Assembly (NCBI GenBank): GCA_018825965.1 | Contig: JAHKAA010000010.1 | Location: 124,001 to 188,000 of the forward strand | Length of the DNA stretch: 64,000 bases | Direction of reading: 5' to 3' | Origin: Gammaproteobacteria bacterium | GTDB lineage: Bacteria > Pseudomonadota > Gammaproteobacteria > Enterobacterales > Alteromonadaceae | Shown: in pieces, positions 45,307 to 55,078 of the stretch | Numbering within the stretch: the first letter of the stretch is position 1 | Layout: each line of letters opens with the position of its first letter | Made by a program: the position numbers and the translations under genes | The notes under the pieces: generated by a model | What the model was told of the DNA's origin: nothing | Seen by the model: the letters and a program-made list of their open reading frames with translations, nothing else | Database searches by the model: none

Positions 45307-45495
45307 TGTATCTACGTCTCTTTTGGCAACTTTTGGTTGTCTTAAAAAAAAAGCGCATCTTAACAGATACGCCTTTTTCATAAAAGCTGTGGCAGCGTCA
45401 GGCTCAATGCGTTTTGCTTTTCTCCGCCAGTATCAATGAGATTTTGGCAGAACCATCAGCTTCATAAGCCCGGCTATATAAGCCAGGCGTTCAGC

Positions 45496-45768
45496 TTAGT
45501 TCACGCTGTCTTTCAGCGCTTTACCTGGCTTGAATGAAGGAATTTTCGCAGAAGCGATTTGGATAGTTTCACCCGTTTGTGGGTTGCGGCCTGAACGTGC
45601 AGCGCGTTCACGAACTGCAAATGTACCAAAACCAACTAAGGCTACTGAATCGCCTTCCTTAAGAGCCTCAGTAACAGCGTCGATGAACGCGTCCAGAGAA
45701 CGACCTGCTGCCGCTTTAGAAATGTCTGCACCAGCAGCAATTTTGTCGATAAGTTGAGACTTGTTCAC
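45496..45768 (-). CDS. hupB: DNA-binding protein HU-beta
   Basis: Nucleoid protein that bends DNA. The start is GTG 45768, giving [18 protein letters not shown] and the exact family length of 90 aa; GAAGGGG lies eight bases upstream, while earlier in-frame starts add a non-conserved dozen residues. The DNA-binding arm is [24 protein letters not shown] (ends GRNPQTG, FKPGK). It lies between lon and ppiD, as in E. coli. Confidence 0.96.
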   Translation of the reverse strand: MNKSQLIDKIAAGADISKAAAGRSLDAFIDAVTEALKEGDSVALVGFGTFAVRERAARSGRNPQTGETIQIASAKIPSFKPGKALKDSVN

Positions 45769-45977
45769 AATATCATCCCCTTCAATTGTTATTATTTTCA
45801 ACAACTACAGTAAATTTGGTTTGTCGTAGAAGCGCGTTTGTTATATCAAGCCTCATGTGGCCTTGCAAGCACAAAACGACACACTACAAAAATTTCTGTT
45901 AGGCCACAACCCTTGCTGCACAAGGGCTGCGTCGAAACTGCCCATAACTTAACACAGCCAGAGTAATTGAAAAGCCC

Positions 45978-48374
45978 CTAAGCCGGATTTTTTTGGATTT
46001 TTTTGCTTTTTGCTGGAATTTTTTCCACTTCAAGCACTGACATCCCTGTTGGCGGCTCTTGCAGCGCTAATTCCAACACTTCGTCAATCCATTTTACCGC
46101 ACGGATCTCAATGTCACCTTTGACGTTATCCGGTATATCTTTTAAGTCCCGCACGTTGTCATGAGGGATTAAAACCCGCTTGATACCACCACGGTGAGCA
46201 GCGAGCAGCTTCTCTTTTAAGCCACCTATAGGCAGAACTTCACCCCGTAAGGTGATTTCACCTGTCATGGCCACATCAGCCCGCACCGGATTACCTGTCA
46301 GGCTTGAAACTAAAGCCGTCACCATAGCTATACCAGCGCTTGGACCATCTTTAGGAGTGGCGCCTTCAGGGACATGCACATGAATATCACGTTTCTCATA
46401 AAAATCTTCGTTGATACGCAGCTTCTCAGCACGGCTACGAACCACAGTCATGGCAGCCTGAATCGACTCTTTCATCACATCGCCCAAAGAGCCTGTGTAC
46501 GTCAGTTTGCCTTTCCCTACCACAGCAGCAGCTTCAATCGTCAGTAAATCACCACCGACAGAAGTCCAGGCTAAGCCCGTTACCTGGCCAATGCGGTTAC
46601 TGTCTTCCGCTTTACCATAGTCATGACGTTGTACGCCTAAGAAATCTTCCAGATTGTCCTGATTGATGACAACTTTCTTCAGGTCTTTATCCAGCAGAAT
46701 GTTTTTCACCGCTTTGCGGCATAACTTAGAGATTTCGCGTTCTAAATTACGCACACCAGCTTCACGGGTGTAGTAACGGATAATGCCGACAATAGCGCTG
46801 TCTTCAATTTCGATTTCGTGAGGTTTTAAACCATTGCGTTCAATCTGCTTGTTGATCAGATGCTGTTTGGAAATATTCAGCTTCTCATCTTCGGTGTAAC
46901 CGGCCAGACGAATCACTTCCATCCGGTCCAATAAAGCCGCTGGAATATTCAGACTGTTCGAGGTGGCAAAAAACATTACGTCAGATAAGTCGTAGTCGAC
47001 TTCCAGATAGTGATCGCTGAACGCGGTGTTTTGCTCAGGATCTAAGACCTCCAGCAAAGCAGCCGCCGGATCACCACGGAAGTCCGACGCCATTTTGTCA
47101 ATTTCATCCAGCAGGAATAACGGGTTACGCACCCCAACTTTGGCCATTTTCTGGATGATTTTGCCCGGCATAGAGCCGATGTAAGTGCGTCTGTGACCGC
47201 GGATTTCCGCTTCATCACGCACGCCACCTAAGGCCATACGCACATATTTACGGCCTGTTGCTTTGGCAACAGACTGGCCCAGTGAAGTTTTACCTACACC
47301 TGGTGGTCCGACTAAACATAAAATCGGGCCTTTTAATTTGTTGACGCGCTGCTGCACCGCCAGATATTCCAGAATGCGTTCTTTCACTTTATCCAGACCA
47401 TAGTGGTCACAATCCAGAATACGTTCTGCGCCAGCCAGGTCTTTTTTCACCTTGCTGCGTTTTTTCCAGGGCACATTGGTCAGCCAGTCGATATAACTAC
47501 GCACTACTGTGGCTTCTGCTGACATAGGCGACATCATTTTTAACTTTTGCAGTTCGGCTGTCGCTTTAGTGCGGGCTTCTTCCGGCATCTGGGCCAGTTC
47601 GATTTTTTTCGATAAGGCTTCAAATTCATCCGGTGTATCTTCCAGCTCGCCCAGTTCACGCTGAATGGCTTTCATTTGCTCATTCAGGTAATACTCGCGC
47701 TGGCTTTTTTCCATCTGCTTTTTCACACGGCTGCGAATACGACGTTCCACCTGCAGAATGTCGATTTCGCTTTCCATCATCGCCATCAGGAACTCTAAAC
47801 GTTCCGTTACATCAATGATTTCTAAAACTTTTTGCTTGTCGTCCACTTTTAGCGGCATATGAGCTGCCATGGTATCAGCCAGACGTGCGGCATCTTCTAT
47901 GCCAGAAAGCGCCGTCAGCACTTCAGGTGGGATCTTTTTATTCAGTTTGATATAACCTTCAAACTGATTGACGGCAGAGCGCAAAATCACTTCCTGCTCG
48001 CGGCTGTCCATTTCCGGTGTCGGAATTAAATCAACATAGGCTGCGAAGGTGTCTTCCGTATCGGTAAACTCAACCAGTTGAGCACGCTTGCCCCCTTCGA
48101 CCAGCACTTTGACTGTGCCATCAGGAAGCTTGAGCAACTGCAGAATAGTGGCGACAGTACCCACCTGATACAGATCAGAATCTTTAGGGTCATCCAGCGT
48201 GGCGTCTTTTTGCGCGACTAAAAAGATTTGTTTCTCTTTTTCCATCGCGGCATCCAGGCATTTAATGGATTTAGCCCGGCCAACAAACAGCGGGATCACC
48301 ATATGCGGATAAACGACCACGTCTCTTAATGCCAATACAGGCATATGCAAACGTTCAGTCTTTGCTACTGTCAT
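45978..48374 (-). CDS. lon: ATP-dependent protease Lon
   Basis: Cytoplasmic AAA+ serine protease that degrades misfolded and regulatory proteins. The 798-aa product (E. coli 784) has an N-terminal LAN domain (about 10-205), Walker [13 protein letters not shown] (about 355), Walker [12 protein letters not shown], and a C-terminal protease domain with the catalytic Ser in [11 protein letters not shown] (about 678) and the Lys in [10 protein letters not shown]. The C-terminal tail [14 protein letters not shown] is a short basic extension. A sigma-32 promoter lies upstream. Confidence 0.97.
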   Translation of the reverse strand: MTVAKTERLHMPVLALRDVVVYPHMVIPLFVGRAKSIKCLDAAMEKEKQIFLVAQKDATLDDPKDSDLYQVGTVATILQLLKLPDGTVKVLVEGGKRAQLVEFTDTEDTFAAYVDLIPTPEMDSREQEVILRSAVNQFEGYIKLNKKIPPEVLTALSGIEDAARLADTMAAHMPLKVDDKQKVLEIIDVTERLEFLMAMMESEIDILQVERRIRSRVKKQMEKSQREYYLNEQMKAIQRELGELEDTPDEFEALSKKIELAQMPEEARTKATAELQKLKMMSPMSAEATVVRSYIDWLTNVPWKKRSKVKKDLAGAERILDCDHYGLDKVKERILEYLAVQQRVNKLKGPILCLVGPPGVGKTSLGQSVAKATGRKYVRMALGGVRDEAEIRGHRRTYIGSMPGKIIQKMAKVGVRNPLFLLDEIDKMASDFRGDPAAALLEVLDPEQNTAFSDHYLEVDYDLSDVMFFATSNSLNIPAALLDRMEVIRLAGYTEDEKLNISKQHLINKQIERNGLKPHEIEIEDSAIVGIIRYYTREAGVRNLEREISKLCRKAVKNILLDKDLKKVVINQDNLEDFLGVQRHDYGKAEDSNRIGQVTGLAWTSVGGDLLTIEAAAVVGKGKLTYTGSLGDVMKESIQAAMTVVRSRAEKLRINEDFYEKRDIHVHVPEGATPKDGPSAGIAMVTALVSSLTGNPVRADVAMTGEITLRGEVLPIGGLKEKLLAAHRGGIKRVLIPHDNVRDLKDIPDNVKGDIEIRAVKWIDEVLELALQEPPTGMSVLEVEKIPAKSKKIQKNPA

Positions 48375-48420
48375 GAAATCTCTCTCGAATTATTTACTGC
48401 AGGTGACATGATTCAACAGT

Positions 48421-48448
48421 ATATGGGGGCTGTTTATGTCACTTCAAT
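48421..48448 (-). promoter_or_regulatory. Sigma-32 heat-shock promoter of lon
   Basis: On the minus strand TTGAA (48443-48447), a 14-base spacer and CCCCATAT (48421-48428) match the sigma-32 consensus CTTGAAA-N13-CCCCATNT. The sequence around the -10 element, CCCCATATACTG, is the same as I recall for the E. coli lon promoter. The start codon is about 47 bases downstream. Confidence 0.85.
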
Positions 48449-48498
48449 GAATTAGCAAAAAATTTGGACTTGTAAAAACGGAGTCTGGAAAATCGAGT

Positions 48499-48530
48499 CA
48501 GATCACATTATTTTCTCATAATGTGATCTG
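48499..48530. repeat. 13-bp inverted repeat between clpX and lon
   Basis: CAGATCACATTAT and its inverse with a 6-base loop; C5T6 follows on the plus strand. It may end clpX transcription, although the T run is on the opposite side for minus-strand genes. Confidence 0.6.
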
Positions 48531-48562
48531 CCCCCTTTTTTATCGGCCAGACCCTTTGCTAC

Positions 48563-49837
48563 TTACTGCGAAGCAGCAGCTTCTACTGTCTCATAAATCA
48601 ATATGGGTTGAGACTCACCACGGATCACTGTCTCGTCAATCACTACTTTGCTGACATGTTCCATGGACGGTAAATCGTACATAGTATCGAGCAAAACGTT
48701 TTCGACTATAGAACGTAAACCACGGGCACCGGTTTTACGTTCCATGGCTTTTTGCGCTATAGCTTTGAGTGCATCTTCACGGAATTCCAGTTCTACATCT
48801 TCCATCTGGAACAAGGCACCAAACTGTTTGACCAGCGCGTTTTTCGGTTCACTTAAGATTTGCATTAATGCCGCTAAATCCAGTTCAGTTAAAGTCGCCA
48901 CCACAGGCAAACGACCAATAAACTCCGGAATTAAACCGTATTTAACTAAATCTTCAGGTTCCACATCTTTAAAGCTTTCAGTCAGAGTGCGGCTTTGTGA
49001 AGTGGCACGCACTTGTGCACCAAAACCTATACCTGAACCTTTGGCACAACGTTGTTCAATGACTTTATCCAGACCCGCAAAAGCGCCACCACAGATAAAC
49101 AGGATCTTCGAAGTATCGACCTGTAAGAACTCCTGCTGTGGATGCTTACGTCCCCCCTGAGGCGGAACTGAGGCCACAGTGCCTTCGATCAGCTTTAACA
49201 GCGCTTGTTGTACACCTTCACCTGAGACGTCGCGGGTAATCGAAGGGTTGTCAGACTTACGCGAAATTTTGTCGATTTCATCAATGTAAACAATACCACG
49301 CTGGGCTTTTTCTACATCGTAATCGCATTTCTGCAGTAATTTCTGGATGATATTTTCAACGTCTTCACCCACATAACCCGCTTCAGTTAAAGTGGTAGCG
49401 TCAGCCATAGTAAATGGCACATCCAGCAAACGGGCCAAGGTTTCGGCCAACAAAGTTTTACCGCTACCTGTAGGGCCTATCAACAGAATATTACTTTTGC
49501 TCAGCTCAACATCCTGTTTGTGCTGCATGCTGCGTAACCGTTTGTAGTGGTTGTAGACCGCCACCGCCAGAACTTTTTTCGCATGCTCCTGGCCTATCAC
49601 ATAGTCATCCAGGTGAGCACGGATCTCTTTTGGCACAGGCAATTTATTGCTGTCGCGTTTTGGCGAAATATCTTTAATTTCTTCGCGAATAATATCGTTG
49701 CACAAGTCAACACATTCATCACAGATATAGACCTGTGGGCCTGCAATCAGTTTGCGCACTTCATGTTGTGATTTGCCGCAAAAAGAGCAATACAACAACT
49801 TGCTGCTTTTCTCGCCATCAGAGCGATGATCAGACAT
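48563..49837 (-). CDS. clpX: ATP-dependent Clp protease ATPase subunit ClpX
   Basis: Unfoldase that feeds tagged proteins to ClpP. The 424-aa product has an N-terminal zinc finger ([11 protein letters not shown]...CDECVDLC, about 17-46), Walker A GPTGSGKT (about 120), Walker [11 protein letters not shown] and the ClpP-binding IGF loop in [10 protein letters not shown] (about 267-275). GAGGAAG precedes the ATG. It follows clpP by 65 bases. Confidence 0.97.
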   Translation of the reverse strand: MSDHRSDGEKSSKLLYCSFCGKSQHEVRKLIAGPQVYICDECVDLCNDIIREEIKDISPKRDSNKLPVPKEIRAHLDDYVIGQEHAKKVLAVAVYNHYKRLRSMQHKQDVELSKSNILLIGPTGSGKTLLAETLARLLDVPFTMADATTLTEAGYVGEDVENIIQKLLQKCDYDVEKAQRGIVYIDEIDKISRKSDNPSITRDVSGEGVQQALLKLIEGTVASVPPQGGRKHPQQEFLQVDTSKILFICGGAFAGLDKVIEQRCAKGSGIGFGAQVRATSQSRTLTESFKDVEPEDLVKYGLIPEFIGRLPVVATLTELDLAALMQILSEPKNALVKQFGALFQMEDVELEFREDALKAIAQKAMERKTGARGLRSIVENVLLDTMYDLPSMEHVSKVVIDETVIRGESQPILIYETVEAAASQ

Positions 49838-49902
49838 GTAACTTCCTCTTCCACTACATAGGGATGGCCGGCTTCACGCCCTTCACCACCCCTGAATTAA
49901 AC

Positions 49903-50526
49903 TTACTTCGCATCCCTTTGAGTTAATATGGCATCGATTAGGCCATATTCCAAGGCTTGCTGTGCACTTAAGAAGTTATCACGCTCCGTATCTTTACACA
50001 CCTGTTCATAAGTTTTGCCACAATGTTCGGCCATCAGACGGTTTAATTTCTCTTTGATAGACAGAATTTCGCGGGCATGGATCTCAAAATCTGTCGCCTG
50101 GCCCTGAAAACCACCTAAAGGCTGATGGATCATCACACGGGCATTGGGTAAGCAGTAACGCTTGCCTTTGGTACCACCAGATAACAAAAATGCACCCATG
50201 CTGCAGGCCTGGCCTACGCACACTGTGGCAATGTTTGGTTTGATGTACTTCATGGTGTCGTAAATCGACATACCAGCAGTGACAGAACCACCAGGTGAGT
50301 TGATATAGATATAAATATCTTTTTCAGGGTTCTCAGATTCTAAAAATAACAGCTGAGCGACTATCAGATTGGCCATATGGTCTTCGACCTGGCCCGTCAA
50401 AAATATCACCCGTTCTTTTAACAGGCGTGAATAAATATCAAAAGAACGCTCGCCCTTAGCTGTTTGCTCAATAACGATAGGAACTAAGGCATTCACTAAC
50501 TCATTCATTCTTGGCTCAAATGCCAT
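49903..50526 (-). CDS. clpP: ATP-dependent Clp protease proteolytic subunit ClpP
   Basis: Serine peptidase forming the two-ring chamber of ClpXP/ClpAP. The 207-aa product, the same length as in E. coli, has the catalytic Ser109 in [11 protein letters not shown], His134 in [10 protein letters not shown] and an Asp near 183 in YGLIDAI. The likely propeptide precedes VPIVIEQT. It is between tig and clpX. Confidence 0.97.
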   Translation of the reverse strand: MAFEPRMNELVNALVPIVIEQTAKGERSFDIYSRLLKERVIFLTGQVEDHMANLIVAQLLFLESENPEKDIYIYINSPGGSVTAGMSIYDTMKYIKPNIATVCVGQACSMGAFLLSGGTKGKRYCLPNARVMIHQPLGGFQGQATDFEIHAREILSIKEKLNRLMAEHCGKTYEQVCKDTERDNFLSAQQALEYGLIDAILTQRDAK

Positions 50527-50576
50527 AATGCGACTTCCTTAATTGAAAAGTGGGGGGCCTTAAATAGCCGAAGGCT

Positions 50577-50614
50577 AAAAATGAAAATGGCCCGAACTAT
50601 GATGCTCGAGCCAT
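50577..50614 (-). terminator. Terminator between tig and clpP
   Basis: On the minus strand a 9-bp stem ATGGCTCGA / TCGGGCCAT (one wobble pair) with a 10-base loop is followed by TTTTCATTTTT, 31 bases after the tig stop. A smaller hairpin TAGCC / GGCTA lies next to it. Confidence 0.75.
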
Positions 50615-50644
50615 TAAAACTGCCTGACAAACAGATGTCAAATC

Positions 50645-51955
50645 TTAGTTTGCTGCTTGTGGATTCATGATCTCATCAAACCTGGCTTTTTCTTCTGTTA
50701 CTTTAGCTTTGGTCAGAACCAGGTCAATGGCCTGCTCTTCTAAAGCGACATTACGCATGCCTTGTAACAATTCTTTGTTGCTGTTGTAGTACTGGATCAC
50801 TTCTTGTGGATCTTCGTACGCAGAAGCCACAGTTTCAATCAGAGACTGAACACGGGCATCTTCAACCTGCAGGCTGTTTGTTTTGATCACTTCACCTAAT
50901 AACAGACCCACTTTCACGCGGTCTTTGGCTTGTTCAGTGAACAGAGCAGCTGGTAATTCCGGTAATTGTTTTGGATCCAGGTTGTTGCCAAAACGCTGTA
51001 ACGCCTGACGACGTAATACATCAATTTCGCTGTCGATCAGAGCTTGTGGCACTTCAATTTCATGAGTGGCTAACAAACCTTTGATCACCTGTTCTTTTAC
51101 ACGGCCTTTGATGCTGTTATTCAGCTCGCGTTCCATGTTCTTTTTCACTTCAACTTTTAACGCATCAACAGTAGCTTCAGCTAAACCGAACAGTTTAGCG
51201 AACTCGTCGTTTACTTCTGGTAACTGTTGAGCTTCAACTGCTTTTACAGTGACAGCAAAACTGGCAGCTTTGCCTTTTAAGTTTTCAGCATGGTATTCAG
51301 CAGGGAAAGTCACATCAACAGTCACTTCTTCACCGGCTTTTTTGCCGATGATACCGTCTTCAAAACCAGGGATCATACGACCCTGGCCTAATTCTAAGGT
51401 GAAGTCAGAGGCTTTGCCGCCTTCAAACTCTTCACCGTCGATAGAACCCACGAAATCGATGATTACGCGATCACCTGAAGCTGCAGCAGCCTCAGTTGTA
51501 GCCCATGTTGCATGTTGCTTACGCAAAGTACCTAACATAGTCTCTAAATCATCAGCAGTGATTTCAACCACTGGCTTAGTCACTTCAATTTTGTCCAGAG
51601 CGTTCAGCTGAACTTCCGGATACACTTCGAAGGTTGCTGCGAATTCTAAGTCTTTGCCTTCAGCCAGTTGGCCTGGAGCAAAAGTAGGAGCGCCAGCAGG
51701 AGTTAACTTGTTTGCGATGATGGCCTGATAAAAATGGTTTTGCATCTGACGTGAAGCCACGTCTTGTAATACAGACAGACCAAACATTTTTTTGATCATT
51801 GCAACAGGCGCTTTACCTGGACGGAAACCGTCAACACGGCGATTCTTTGCAATCTTTTTTAATTCTTTGTCAACTTCAGTGCTGATTGCAGCAGCTGGTA
51901 CAGTAATGGTCAAACGGCGTTCTAAACCCTGTGTGGTTTCAACAGAAACTTGCAT
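50645..51955 (-). CDS. tig: Trigger factor
   Basis: Ribosome-bound folding chaperone with peptidyl-prolyl isomerase activity. The 436-aa product has the ribosome-docking GFRPGKAP loop (about 43-50) in the N domain, an FKBP-like domain with [19 protein letters not shown] (ends DRVIIDF, EEFEGG) at about 161-180, and the long helical C domain. Its ATG has GAGG nine bases upstream. Confidence 0.97.
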   Translation of the reverse strand: MQVSVETTQGLERRLTITVPAAAISTEVDKELKKIAKNRRVDGFRPGKAPVAMIKKMFGLSVLQDVASRQMQNHFYQAIIANKLTPAGAPTFAPGQLAEGKDLEFAATFEVYPEVQLNALDKIEVTKPVVEITADDLETMLGTLRKQHATWATTEAAAASGDRVIIDFVGSIDGEEFEGGKASDFTLELGQGRMIPGFEDGIIGKKAGEEVTVDVTFPAEYHAENLKGKAASFAVTVKAVEAQQLPEVNDEFAKLFGLAEATVDALKVEVKKNMERELNNSIKGRVKEQVIKGLLATHEIEVPQALIDSEIDVLRRQALQRFGNNLDPKQLPELPAALFTEQAKDRVKVGLLLGEVIKTNSLQVEDARVQSLIETVASAYEDPQEVIQYYNSNKELLQGMRNVALEEQAIDLVLTKAKVTEEKARFDEIMNPQAAN

Positions 51956-52059
51956 CTTGTTACCTCAAAATCAAATCGGGCGTCTGACTACGCCATCTCT
52001 TCGCTTGTCCGGGTTCTGCCTTCAACTGCACAATCCAGACCTGTTATATAGGACGCGGC

Positions 52060-52088
52060 ATTATAGCGAGGGTTTTTCGTGGAGTCGA
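52060..52088 (-). promoter_or_regulatory. Probable sigma-70 promoter of tig
   Basis: On the minus strand TATAAT (52060-52065) and TCGACT (52083-52088) are 17 bases apart; the -35 element matches TTGACA at four of six. The start codon is about 100 bases downstream. In the rest of the 51956-52288 spacer I see no gene or other clear signal. Confidence 0.55.
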
Positions 52089-52288
52089 GCTTTTGATACA
52101 ACATCAGATATGGCGCGGCTTAGAGCCCTAATTTCGCATTAATTTTTTCGTCAGAGCCACAGCTGTAACGCATAAAAACTGCAGATGCTAAGCATCGCTT
52201 TTCGTCTGATTTTTAACGTTTTACTCTCGCTTTCCTATCAAAATCTGTGTAGCAATAGACTTCAATCACAAAAACAACAGGATTTTTT

Positions 52289-53002
52289 ATGCCCGATTTC
52301 AGCCTTTGGCCTTTGCTTGGTATAGCCGTAGTCATGCTTGGCTTTTTATTAAAATTTAACCCGGTGCTGGTGGTCACAGTCGCAGCTTTTGCTACTGGTA
52401 TGGCCGTAAAAATGCCGGTACTCACCTGGCTTGAATCCCTGGGCACCGCCTTTTTGAAGACACGAAATTTGCCACTGATTTTGTTATTGCCTTTGGCAGT
52501 CATTGGTCTTTTAGAGCGTCATGGCTTGCGCGAAAAGGCCCAGGGCTGGATCCAAAATATCAAAGCCGCTACGACCGGGCGTTTGTTGCTGGTCTATCTG
52601 GCATTAAGAGAAAGCACAGCAGCTGCAGGCCTGACCAGTTTGGGTGGTCACCCGCAAATGGTAAGGCCTTTACTCTCGCCGATGGCGGAGGCGGCTTTTG
52701 AGCAAAAACATCAAAGCCTGCCGGATAAAATAAAATACAAAATTCGCGCTATGTCGGCGGCAACCGACAATATAGGCCTGTTTTTTGGTGAAGATATTTT
52801 TGTCGCTTTTGGTGCCATTATTTTAATGCACACCTTTTTACGTGAATCCGGTATTGAAACCGACCCGTTACACATTGCACTTTGGGGTATTCCAACTGCT
52901 ATCGCCGCTTTTCTAATTCATGGGACACGTTTATTGCGTTTTGATGCCTATCTGGCTCGTCAGTTCAAGGCACAAGTACCGCAGGAGCAGCACCATGATT
53001 AG
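52289..53002 (+). CDS. DUF969 family membrane protein, predicted 5-oxoproline transporter subunit
   Basis: A 237-aa inner-membrane protein with about five hydrophobic segments (for example LLGIAVVMLGFLLKFNPVLVVTVAAF, ends LLGIAV and TVAAF, about 8-33). DUF969 and DUF979 proteins occur as a pair next to pcp and have been proposed to carry pyroglutamate (5-oxoproline); this is from family knowledge and context, not seen directly. It overlaps the DUF979 gene by 8 bases. Confidence 0.85.
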   Translation: MPDFSLWPLLGIAVVMLGFLLKFNPVLVVTVAAFATGMAVKMPVLTWLESLGTAFLKTRNLPLILLLPLAVIGLLERHGLREKAQGWIQNIKAATTGRLLLVYLALRESTAAAGLTSLGGHPQMVRPLLSPMAEAAFEQKHQSLPDKIKYKIRAMSAATDNIGLFFGEDIFVAFGAIILMHTFLRESGIETDPLHIALWGIPTAIAAFLIHGTRLLRFDAYLARQFKAQVPQEQHHD

Positions 53003-53933
53003 TATGGCCCTGTTGTATTATGTCGCAGCTGTGCTGTTTTTTGCTGTGGCCTTTTTTAGCGCCAAAGATAAAAGATACAGCAGCGCGCTGTTCTGGTTTA
53101 GTTATGGCCTTATTTTCTTATTAGGCGATTTTATGCCACCCGCTTTGGTGGGTGCTTTAGTGGTATTGATGGCTTTAGTGGCAGGTTTTGGTGGTGTCAA
53201 AGGGGGTACCTATCCCACTCTGGAGCTGCAGCAACGGCTGGATTCGGTGAAACGCCTTGGTAACAGGTTATTTATCCCGGCTTTGATGATCCCTTTGCTG
53301 ACGGTATTTTCTGTATTGGTGCTGGTGCATATTCAGGGCGATGGCTGGTCTTTACTGGACCCAAAAAATGCCACTTTATCGGCTTTAGGTTTAGCGGCCT
53401 TTTTAGCCATACTGGCGGCTTTACATCTGACCCGGGAAAAACCTACGCAGGCGTTAAAAGAATCCTCACGTTTAATCGAAGCCATAGGCTGGGCTTTTTT
53501 ATTGCCTCAGCTGCTGGCCACGCTGGGTTTGCTGTTTAATCAGGCCGGTGTTGGCGAAACAGTGTCGCAACTAACCAGTTTGTATTTAAATTTAAACCAT
53601 CCTTTGCTGGCAGTGGCTTGTTATGCCATTGGCATGGCCTTATTTACTATCATTATGGGCAACGCCTTTGCTGCATTCCCTGTGATCACTGCAGGTATTG
53701 GTATTCCGCTTTTGGTGATGCAACACGGTGGTAACCCGGCCATTATGGCGGCTATAGGCATGTTTTGTGGCTACTGTGGCACTTTGCTGACACCTATGGC
53801 GGCGAACTTTAATATAGTGCCTGCTGCACTTTTGGAGCTGCCGGATAAAAACGCAGTGATTAAAGCTCAGGCGCCAACAGCCTTGGTGCTGCTTGGCGTC
53901 AATATAGTGCTGATGTATCTGTTAATGTTTTAA
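52995..53933 (+). CDS. DUF979 family membrane protein, predicted 5-oxoproline transporter subunit
   Basis: From ATG 52995 (GGAGCAGCACC upstream) the product is 312 aa with about nine hydrophobic helices, starting MISMALLYYVAAVLFFAVAF. A Gly-rich stretch YAIGMALFTIIMGNAFAAFPV and GMFCGYCGTLLTPMAANFNIVP (ends GMFCGYC, NFNIVP) are conserved in the family. It pairs with the DUF969 protein and is followed 12 bases later by pcp. Confidence 0.85.
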   Translation: MISMALLYYVAAVLFFAVAFFSAKDKRYSSALFWFSYGLIFLLGDFMPPALVGALVVLMALVAGFGGVKGGTYPTLELQQRLDSVKRLGNRLFIPALMIPLLTVFSVLVLVHIQGDGWSLLDPKNATLSALGLAAFLAILAALHLTREKPTQALKESSRLIEAIGWAFLLPQLLATLGLLFNQAGVGETVSQLTSLYLNLNHPLLAVACYAIGMALFTIIMGNAFAAFPVITAGIGIPLLVMQHGGNPAIMAAIGMFCGYCGTLLTPMAANFNIVPAALLELPDKNAVIKAQAPTALVLLGVNIVLMYLLMF

Positions 53934-53945
53934 GCTGGAGAAAAA

Positions 53946-54590
53946 ATGCAGACTATTTTATTGACCGGCTTTGAGCCTTTTGGTGGTGAACAAAAAAATC
54001 CATCCTGGCTCGCCGTACAACAGCTGGATGGGTATAGGTTGGACGATGAAGTGCAAATTGTCAGCCGGCAACTTTCTTGTGTATTTGAAAAGAGCCAGCA
54101 GGAACTGCAAACCGCCATTAAAGAGTTACAACCTGTGCTGGTGTTGGCTTTGGGCCAGGCAGGTGGGCGCACTGAACTTTGTTTTGAGAAAGTCGCTATT
54201 AATTTTATCGACGCCCGTATTGCAGATAATGCCGGACAGCAGCCTATAGACCAGCCGGTCATTACTGATGGCCCAACTGCTTATTTCACCACTTTACCTG
54301 TCAAAGCTATGGTTAATAGTCTGAAGCAACAAGGCATCCCCGCTGCAGTGTCTTACACTGCAGGCACTTACGTCTGCAATACTGTGTTTTATGCGTTGAT
54401 GCACCAGCTTAAAAACAGCCCCAAAGTGCGGGCCGGTTTTTTACATATTCCTTATGCACCGGAGCAAGCTATCGGCAAAGCTGTGGCTTCAATGCCTGTA
54501 GAGATGGTGGTTCAGGCATTAAAAATCTGTTTGCCTGTGGCGCTTTTAACCACTGAAGATTTACAAATAGCGGCGGGTACGCTGGACTAA
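53946..54590 (+). CDS. pcp: Pyrrolidone-carboxylate peptidase (pyroglutamyl peptidase I)
   Basis: Cytoplasmic cysteine peptidase that removes N-terminal pyroglutamate. The 214-aa product starts MQTILLTGFEPFGGEQKNPSW; the catalytic triad residues are visible as the Glu of KVAINF-preceding GRTELCFE region (about 76-83), Cys in SYTAGTYVCNTVFYAL (about 144) and His in AGFLHIPYAPEQ (about 168). Its operon with DUF969-DUF979 suggests uptake and release of 5-oxoproline. Confidence 0.95.
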   Translation: MQTILLTGFEPFGGEQKNPSWLAVQQLDGYRLDDEVQIVSRQLSCVFEKSQQELQTAIKELQPVLVLALGQAGGRTELCFEKVAINFIDARIADNAGQQPIDQPVITDGPTAYFTTLPVKAMVNSLKQQGIPAAVSYTAGTYVCNTVFYALMHQLKNSPKVRAGFLHIPYAPEQAIGKAVASMPVEMVVQALKICLPVALLTTEDLQIAAGTLD

Positions 54591-54657
54591 ATCTCAGCCC
54601 AAAGCTTGCCTTCAGCAGCCTGCATGGTTAAAATTGCGCCGCTTTTCTACTAAGGCC

Positions 54658-54704
54658 TGTCGGGACGACCCGATAGCGCATCAATACTCCGGGGACGACC
54701 CCAA
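54658..54704 (+). ncRNA. Guanidine-II (mini-ykkC) riboswitch
   Basis: Two hairpins with ACGA loops, CGGGACGACCCG (54661-54672) and GGGGACGACCCC (54691-54702), are separated by 18 bases and end 23 bases before the exporter start. Paired stems with ACGR loops define the guanidine-II class, which turns on expression when guanidinium is bound. The SugE-type gene downstream is a usual target. Confidence 0.93.
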
Positions 54705-54725
54705 CTTCAAAAACTGGAATACCTT

Positions 54726-55040
54726 ATGAACTGGTTATTGCTTGTTGTCGCTGGCTTATTGGAAGTTGGCTGGGCTGTAGGTTTGAAATACACTGAAGGT
54801 TTTACAAAGTTCTGGCCATCCGTCTGGACTCTTGGCGCTATGGTGTTAAGCATCACCATGCTGGGGCTTGCGATGCGGGATTTACCTGTAGGTACAGCTT
54901 ATGCGATCTGGACTGGCATAGGTGCTGTTGGAACTGTGATAGTGGGTATTTACCTGCTCGGCGACCCGGCCACCGCAGGACGCCTCATTAGTATTGCTTT
55001 GATTTTGTTAGGTATTATTGGTTTAAAACTAAGTAGTTAA
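54726..55040 (+). CDS. gdx: SugE/Gdx-type small multidrug resistance protein, guanidinium exporter
   Basis: A 104-aa four-helix inner-membrane transporter that works as a dimer. It has the SMR-family glutamate in [22 protein letters not shown] (E13) and the SugE subgroup features [11 protein letters not shown] and [20 protein letters not shown]. The guanidine-II riboswitch before it supports guanidinium export over general drug efflux. A terminator follows. Confidence 0.93.
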   Translation: MNWLLLVVAGLLEVGWAVGLKYTEGFTKFWPSVWTLGAMVLSITMLGLAMRDLPVGTAYAIWTGIGAVGTVIVGIYLLGDPATAGRLISIALILLGIIGLKLSS

Positions 55041-55047
55041 ACCCATT

Positions 55048-55070
55048 GGGCCGCTTCGTGTGGCCCTTCT
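55048..55070 (+). terminator. Terminator after gdx
   Basis: A 7-bp stem GGGCCGC / GTGGCCC (one wobble pair) with a TTCGT loop is followed by TTCTTC, 8 bases after the stop and before the convergent antiporter gene. The T run is interrupted by C. Confidence 0.65.
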
Positions 55071-55078
55071 TCACTAAG

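Noticed and set aside
51249..51611. 120-aa plus-strand frame inside tig
   Set aside because: Antisense shadow of a complete trigger-factor gene; composition typical of a reverse-frame translation.
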